From: Thermococcus sp. M39
Lineage (GTDB): Archaea > Methanobacteriota_B > Thermococci > Thermococcales > Thermococcaceae
Assembly (NCBI RefSeq): GCF_012027325.1
Contig: NZ_SNUG01000001.1
Coordinates: 1 to 64,000 of the forward strand
Length of the DNA stretch: 64,000 nt
Direction of reading: 5' to 3'
Below the pieces are notes generated by a model. That model did no database searches. It was not told where the DNA came from and worked only from the letters and a program-made list of their open reading frames with translations. Position numbers and translations under genes: made by a program. Positions 59,784 through 64,000 of this stretch are shown piece by piece (position 1 is the first letter of the stretch; each line of letters begins with the position of its first letter).

Positions 59784-59834
59784 GTTATTTATGTAACAAC
59801 CATTAACTTTTTTAAGGATTGTTACATAAATAAC
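59784..59834. promoter_or_regulatory. Operator: perfect 16-bp inverted repeat around the AbiE promoter
   Basis: GTTATTTATGTAACAA (59784-59799) and TTGTTACATAAATAAC (59819-59834) are exact inverted copies 19 nt apart. A TATA-like CTTTTTTAAGG (59807-59817) lies between, and the right arm ends 4 nt before the antitoxin ATG, which seems leaderless. AbiEi antitoxins are known to bind inverted repeats in their promoter, so this is very probably the autoregulation site. Confidence 0.75.
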
Positions 59835-59838
59835 AACC

Positions 59839-60468
59839 ATGAAAAAGCTAATCAAATACATACTTTCCGAATTTGGTGGAAAAGTCGCGAGGAAGGAAGA
59901 AATAGAAGAGGTATGTGAAAGGTTTAAGGCAGATGTTGACAAGACAATAAACTTCATGATATCCTACGGATATCTCGTGAGGATTTTAAGAGGTCTCTAC
60001 TATGTCAAAACTCTCGAAGAGTTCAAGCTCAAAAAGAGCATTGATACACTCAGGTTAATTTCTCTCGGCATGGATAAGCTGGGAATAGATTGGTATTTTG
60101 GTTTGTACACTGCTCTGAGGCTTAATGGAGTTACTCATGAATATTTCCCAACAATTTTCGTTTTGAGTGATGCTATCTACAGACCAAGACCAATAAACAT
60201 TAATGGAGAAAATGTCAAATTCATTAAGCTCAAGAAGAGCCTTTTTGGATTTGGGGTAATTGAAAAAAATGGAATAAAATTTTCTGACCTTGAGAAAACG
60301 ATACTCGACATAATCTACATCTCCAGATACAGGTCTGTTCCAGAGGAGAGAATTATTTCAGTGGTTGATGAATATAGGACTAAGATTAAAAAAAGAAAAA
60401 TTGCGGAATATTTAAAGTTCTACCCAAAGAGTGTTAGAGAGGTTGCTAAAAATGCCGGAGTTGTCTGA
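59839..60468 (+). CDS. abiEi: AbiEi-family antitoxin and autorepressor
   Basis: A 209-aa protein of the type IV system AbiE. The N-terminal winged helix is GGKVARKEEIEEVCERFKAD, with the wing LVRILRGLYYVKT. The C-terminal part has GIDWYFGLYTALRLNG and DLEKTILDIIYISRYRSVP, the AbiEi hallmark. It should silence its own promoter and counter the AbiEii nucleotidyltransferase without direct binding. It overlaps the toxin gene by 17 nt. Confidence 0.82.
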   Translation: MKKLIKYILSEFGGKVARKEEIEEVCERFKADVDKTINFMISYGYLVRILRGLYYVKTLEEFKLKKSIDTLRLISLGMDKLGIDWYFGLYTALRLNGVTHEYFPTIFVLSDAIYRPRPININGENVKFIKLKKSLFGFGVIEKNGIKFSDLEKTILDIIYISRYRSVPEERIISVVDEYRTKIKKRKIAEYLKFYPKSVREVAKNAGVV

Positions 60469-61384
60469 GTTTGTCGAATTTGTGGTGGAGAAGTCCAATA
60501 TTAGGAACTCTTCACTTGTAAAAAGGGACATTTTGATCCATAGAATCCTGAAGGATATCTTTTCTTCTTCTCTTAGGGATAGCTATTTGTTCAAAGGAGG
60601 AAGTTGTCTGGTTAAATGCTACTTAGGCTATTACCGTTTTAGCGTTGATCTTGACTTTACATGGAGAGATCAAAGCACATGGAAAAATCTTGGAAAAAAG
60701 AGGTTGAGAAAGGAGTTACTTAAGGAGACTGGGAAATTTGGCTCTGTTCTTGAATTAACTGCAAAAGAAATTGATGTAGATTTCAAAAACGATGTTAAAA
60801 ACAAAAATTACATTGAATTTGGTGCTGGAAGTAAGATGGTAACATTTAAATTATGGGATAGGGATGAGCTCATAAAAGTTCAAGTTAATTTCGTTGAAAA
60901 GCTCTTTTTTGAGCCTAAACCTGTTATGGCAAGAACACTTATTGACAATGCTGAAATTACAGATGAGGAAATAGCTTATTTCAAAGACTTTTTAAAGTTC
61001 TATACTCCAGTAAAAGTTCTAGCTTACAGCAAAGAAGAGATTCTCTGTGAAAAAGTTAGGGCAATTCTCACAAGACGTACACAGAAAATCCGTGACTTTT
61101 ATGATGTTTTTATGCTTGAAAAGGAGGGATTAAGAGCAGAGGCGTTTAAGGACGAAATCATTAAGAAAACAAAAGAAGTGATGCGGTATAAAAAGTACAG
61201 GGAGAATCTTAACAGAAACGTAAAATATTTAAGCATTGAAGAAACCCTTGAAAATCCTTTTGAAAGAGAGATGTTCATTGTTAAACCACCATCAGAATTC
61301 TATCGGTTTCTTAATAGGTTTTCAGAGTTGCTAAAAGATATAGGGGAATATATTTTGCAACTGGAGGAGAGAGAAGGGCGATAG
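60452..61384 (+). CDS. abiEii: AbiEii-family nucleotidyltransferase toxin
   Basis: A 310-aa toxin of the polymerase-beta fold. YLFKGGSCLVKCYLGYYRFS with VDLDFTW gives the GGS and D-x-D motifs, VQVNFVEKLFFEPKP the third acidic region (weak), and EEILCEKVRAILTRRTQKIRD with FYDVF the C-terminal signature. All are as in AbiEii/AbiGii proteins, which modify tRNA or bind GTP. ATG at 60452 follows GAGAGGTTG; the frame open from 60431 overlaps further without a site. Both genes look intact. Confidence 0.85.
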   Translation: MPELSEFVEFVVEKSNIRNSSLVKRDILIHRILKDIFSSSLRDSYLFKGGSCLVKCYLGYYRFSVDLDFTWRDQSTWKNLGKKRLRKELLKETGKFGSVLELTAKEIDVDFKNDVKNKNYIEFGAGSKMVTFKLWDRDELIKVQVNFVEKLFFEPKPVMARTLIDNAEITDEEIAYFKDFLKFYTPVKVLAYSKEEILCEKVRAILTRRTQKIRDFYDVFMLEKEGLRAEAFKDEIIKKTKEVMRYKKYRENLNRNVKYLSIEETLENPFEREMFIVKPPSEFYRFLNRFSELLKDIGEYILQLEEREGR

Positions 61385-61666
61385 GTGAGTTAAGCATTTG
61401 GGGAAGAAATTTAGAAAAATTAGAGAGGGAGCTAAGAATACTAGTTAAATCATTTTAACCAAAACGGTTATATTTCAGTTAACTCAAATTAACTAGTGAT
61501 AATAAACCAAATCTCGGCCTTTAGAGTGGGGAGGAGATAGATTTCCAGATAAAAATATTGCAGTCGAGTCGGTTATGGAAACAAAGGAATGAAGAGGTTA
61601 AGAAAAGGTTCCCAAGGAGTGGTTTATGCTGATAATCTGAGCTCTCTACGGAAGAGGTGACTCACA
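61385..61666. other. Gene-free interval with a degenerate IS-end hairpin
   Basis: AAATCTCGGCCTTTAGAGTG followed by GGGAGGAGATAG at 61508-61540 is a worn copy of the IS right-end motif seen at 13181. The first 70 nt can be read as an open fragment (LSIWGRNLEKLERELRIL) without a start, perhaps an antitoxin remnant. Otherwise nothing is seen but the ribosome site GAAGAGGTGACTC before 61667. Confidence 0.4.
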
Positions 61667-63022
61667 ATGAAAAAGCTAATCCCTCTAATGCTCATCGCTA
61701 TGCTCTTCACTTTCGCTTTAGCTCAAGAGGAATGGCAGGGTAATGGGATTAATATAGAGCACAACGGCACTGTTCTAAAAGCAACATCCACGAGGGAGGG
61801 CTTTAACACCCTAATCTCTCCACAAGTTCCAATAAATACAACCCTAAAATACTCCTTCTCGATAAAGGGCGAAAATACCAACGGAGTTTTAGCGGAGATT
61901 GCTTATTTTAATGAAAATAAAACTTTCATATTTGCTAAGAACGTTACGTTCATAGGAAAAGGCTCTTTTGAGTGGAAAAATGTAGAGATAACGGCCATAC
62001 CCTTTAAAGAAGCTAACTTTTCTTCCTTGGTGATTATAATAAACGGAACTGGGATGGTTTACCTTGATAACTTCACCGTTAGTGAGGTCAAGCCGATAGA
62101 AAAACCAAAGATAGAGAGCACGACCCAAACTAAAACAGAACCACCAAAAGAAACAGAAACTCCAGCTACTCAAGAAATCAAAAAAGAGACCTTGACAAAT
62201 GAAACAGAAAACCCCCAAAAGCTTCTAATTGACGATGAAGACATTAAAATCGAAATCTTTCTAAACAAAACCTATCACCCAGGAGACACAATTAAAGCAG
62301 ACTTTTACATAACCAATAAAAAGGGAGTAATAAACGAAATAGATATAAAGCTTGAAGTTTACTACTTCGGAATTAAGGTTTTCTCCTATGAACATCCTTC
62401 TTGGCGTGAATACAGCGAAGGAAAGACAATTCATATCTTCCAGGAGTCTAAGCTCCCAATAATAACTCCCCCTGGAAAATACACCTTAAAGTTCTACATA
62501 ACACCAGTAGGCAGAGAAACGAAAGAGATAAGCACATCAATAACCGTAAAGCCCAATGCAAAGTGGTTTTTGTTCGTTATAACTGTGATAGCTCTCTTTT
62601 CGGGAATAGTGCTTCTAGTTAAAGAATACTGGAAGTGGATAGCTAAAACATACAAAGAATTTTCAATTGGACAAAAATTTGTGTTCTTCGCCATAATAGG
62701 GTTAATAATAGCGGCAGTTATCTTAGCGCTTGGGGCTGAAAACTACGCCAATGATGTTGCCATTGCAGTCTATTACCTCCTCGTTATTGGTGTCCTAAAT
62801 GAATGGATTGAATATTTAGAGCCCAAATGGGATAGAAACGATGTAAGAGAAGTTGCTAGTATTTACCTGCTCGCCCTTTTGATGTATCTGTCAAAAGACA
62901 CCTTTACAGTTTATCCAGCAATAGCAATCTTTGTCCTCGGAACAATTACTGGAATATTAAAACTAAAACCAAAGGGCAAAAATATCAAAGAAAATGAGAA
63001 AACATTGAGGAAATTGAGATAA
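61667..63022 (+). CDS. Surface protein with CBM-like and Ig-like domains and membrane helices
   Basis: A 451-aa protein. A signal peptide (IPLMLIAMLFTFALAQ) leads to a jelly-roll domain, residues 20-145, with VLAEIAYFNENKTF and GMVYLDNFTVSEV, similar in layout to the CBM-like module of the 1228-aa protein. A Thr/Glu/Pro-rich linker (145-190) with likely glycosylation sites comes next, then an Ig-like domain (190-300), and about four membrane helices to the end. It could be a substrate of the glycan pathway or a binding protein for it. Confidence 0.72.
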   Translation: MKKLIPLMLIAMLFTFALAQEEWQGNGINIEHNGTVLKATSTREGFNTLISPQVPINTTLKYSFSIKGENTNGVLAEIAYFNENKTFIFAKNVTFIGKGSFEWKNVEITAIPFKEANFSSLVIIINGTGMVYLDNFTVSEVKPIEKPKIESTTQTKTEPPKETETPATQEIKKETLTNETENPQKLLIDDEDIKIEIFLNKTYHPGDTIKADFYITNKKGVINEIDIKLEVYYFGIKVFSYEHPSWREYSEGKTIHIFQESKLPIITPPGKYTLKFYITPVGRETKEISTSITVKPNAKWFLFVITVIALFSGIVLLVKEYWKWIAKTYKEFSIGQKFVFFAIIGLIIAAVILALGAENYANDVAIAVYYLLVIGVLNEWIEYLEPKWDRNDVREVASIYLLALLMYLSKDTFTVYPAIAIFVLGTITGILKLKPKGKNIKENEKTLRKLR

Positions 63023-63063
63023 TTTTAAATCTCCTGAGAGTTCAATGACTACTGGTGGTGAGA

Positions 63064-63255
63064 GTGGAAGAGATTGAATATGTATATGGAAAAAATGGAA
63101 AGATTAAGGCTGTTATGGTTCCTATAGATCTCTGGGAGAAGATCAAAGCAAAGTTTTTTGATCCTTCTGGGTTTAGAGGGATATATAAAGATTTAAAGGT
63201 TGACTTTGAGAGGGAGCTCAGGGAGCTGAGAAAGGAATGGGAAAGGGATATTTAA
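63064..63255 (+). CDS. VapB-like antitoxin
   Basis: A 63-aa antitoxin with a short beta-hairpin start (EEIEYVYGKNGKIKAVMVP), then IDLWEKIKAKFF and an acidic C-terminal helix (FERELRELRKEWERD). GTG at 63064 after GGTGGTGA is the preferred start; GTG codons at 63055 and 63058 are alternatives. It overlaps the broken toxin start by 19 nt. Confidence 0.65.
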   Translation: MEEIEYVYGKNGKIKAVMVPIDLWEKIKAKFFDPSGFRGIYKDLKVDFERELRELRKEWERDI

Positions 63256-63353
63256 TCGATACAAACATTCTGATATACTACTTGGCTGATGCTATCCCAG
63301 AGGAAGAAATTAACAAAGTGGAGGAAATTCTTAAAACCCGGGGAAACAAATAA
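63237..63353 (+). pseudogene. VapC PIN toxin truncated after 38 residues
   Basis: ATG at 63237 opens MGKGYLIDTNILIYYLAD, a clear PIN start. After AIPEEEINKVEEILKTRGNK the frame ends, about 90 residues short. The later acidic residues are missing, and the downstream DNA goes directly into the next gene, so a deletion joined the two. Confidence 0.75.
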
Positions 63354-63370
63354 AACAGGGGTAAAACCAA

Positions 63371-64000
63371 ATGGAAGATAAGAATAAATTAATCTTGCTC
63401 TGGCTCACCATGATCTTTGTTCCTCTATTCACCTTAAGACTCTTTCAAGATGAGATGCTGTATCTAAACATGTCCAGAAAAGCCCTCCAATTTGAATTTC
63501 TGCCTAGGTCTTCGCTTGTTTTTATCTTAACCTCTCCATTTATGGCATTTAACAATGTTGATTTCAGAGTTTTCCTCCCAAGGATTGCAACATCATTAAT
63601 AACTCTCTTGGACTTGATTCTGATTTACAACATAGCCAAAAGGTATTATGGAAAAAAAGCGGGATTCTTAAGCTCTCTAATGTTCTTATTCTCATTTGTT
63701 GCTTTAAGGTATGGTGCAAGATACACTTTAGAGCCTTGGGGAACTTTCTTTATTCTCCTAGCAGTTTATTACTTCGATGAAAAGCCCTTATTATCAGCCC
63801 TCTCTATTGGCTTGGCATTTTGTGCAAGGGAAACTTGGCTGACAACGTATCCTTTCTTCTTAGTGTACGCATGGAAAAAGAACAGAAAAGAGTTTTCGAA
63901 GGTTCTAATAGTCTCAGCAGCTCCGGTAATTTTAAATTTCTTGTTCATGGCTTCAATTAGCTTATACAGAAGCCCACTGGGTTACAATACGAGGGACGCT
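63371..64000 (+). CDS. GT39-like membrane glycosyltransferase, partial (cut by window end)
   Basis: 210 codons open to the last base. The N-terminus has a membrane helix, then LFQDEMLYLNMSRKAL with the acidic pair (D-E) in the first outer loop, as in ArnT/PMT-like GT-C enzymes. VDFRVFLPRIATSLITLLDL follows, then FARETW-like AFCARETWLTTYPFF. Several hydrophobic helices are present. Such enzymes take sugar from a polyprenyl phosphate on the outer face. The start ATG has only a weak ribosome site (ACAGGGG). Confidence 0.75.
   Translation, partial: MEDKNKLILLWLTMIFVPLFTLRLFQDEMLYLNMSRKALQFEFLPRSSLVFILTSPFMAFNNVDFRVFLPRIATSLITLLDLILIYNIAKRYYGKKAGFLSSLMFLFSFVALRYGARYTLEPWGTFFILLAVYYFDEKPLLSALSIGLAFCARETWLTTYPFFLVYAWKKNRKEFSKVLIVSAAPVILNFLFMASISLYRSPLGYNTRDA

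Noticed and set aside
1-64000. CRISPR array
   Set aside because: No regularly spaced repeat of 24-37 bp was found. The similar hairpins are far apart and at unrelated spacings.
1-64000. tRNA or rRNA genes as integration sites
   Set aside because: No GGTTCGAATCC-type T-loop or GC-rich cloverleaf was seen by eye. A tRNA scan program would settle this.

Overview
The window reads as chromosomal DNA of a hyperthermophilic archaeon of the Thermococcales (Thermococcus/Pyrococcus type). The reasons are archaeal TATA boxes about 26 bp before inferred transcription starts, GGTGA/GAGGTG ribosome sites, an archaeal AglB oligosaccharyltransferase, MoxR/DUF58/DUF4350 and DUF1616 proteins, many VapBC-type pairs, and a plasmid-like primase/helicase pair resembling the pTN2 group of Thermococcus plasmids. 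The species was not determined. No tRNA, rRNA or CRISPR array was recognised.

Region 1 (about 1-13,200) is accessory DNA. After a truncated TauE-like gene comes an integrated-replicon remnant: small unknown genes, a tandem pair of related unknown proteins (3349-4994), a 977-aa primase overlapping an SF1 helicase (5788-10766), and a divergent AAA-type ATPase. An IS607-type element with a frameshifted tnpB sits inside it. Downstream lie a fossil of a second helicase 3' end and two large stem-loops, then a solo IS-end hairpin.

Region 2 (13,200-37,200) is the first half of a protein/lipid glycosylation island. It holds aglB, a complete dTDP-rhamnose set (rmlA, rmlB, rmlC, rmlD) and a flippase. 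rmlB is interrupted by a 363-aa homing-endonuclease intein, and a VapBC-like pair sits inside the operon. A long minus-strand run follows, with glycosyltransferases, a sulfatase-like protein, a polytopic membrane protein, an Alg14-Alg13-type fusion and a dolichyl-phosphate-sugar-synthase-like GT2. Broken genes are common: a phosphodiesterase gene is split by a fragment carrying a truncated glycosyltransferase, a Schlafen-like gene has lost its middle, and a regulator/nucleotidyltransferase cassette sits next to a duplicated flippase start.

Region 3 (37,455-45,240) is a conserved-looking membrane module: DUF4129-type secreted protein, DUF4350, MoxR ATPase and DUF58 on the minus strand, with divergent small membrane proteins and DUF1616 on the plus strand. 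It contains no glycan genes.

Region 4 (45,240-64,000) begins with debris: a truncated AbrB antitoxin, a truncated PIN toxin, a solo IS end, a flippase fossil, an intact TnpB, and two copies of a 56-58 bp repeat. A second glycan operon follows (47719-58895): flippase, five glycosyltransferases, a sugar nucleotidyltransferase, an alkaline-phosphatase-superfamily enzyme and a 1228-aa membrane protein with carbohydrate-binding-like domains. The end holds an AbrB-PIN pair, an AbiE-type toxin-antitoxin pair with a perfect 16-bp inverted-repeat operator, a cell-surface protein, a broken VapBC pair and the start of a GT39-like membrane glycosyltransferase.

Working model (inference): nucleotide sugars, including dTDP-rhamnose, feed cytoplasmic GTs that build lipid-linked glycans. 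Flippases move these outward, membrane GT-C-like and phosphatase-superfamily proteins finish them, and AglB transfers them to surface proteins. The locus appears to evolve by insertion and recombination, leaving fossils. Gene starts given here were often moved downstream from the longest frame to the ATG, GTG or TTG preceded by a good ribosome site.
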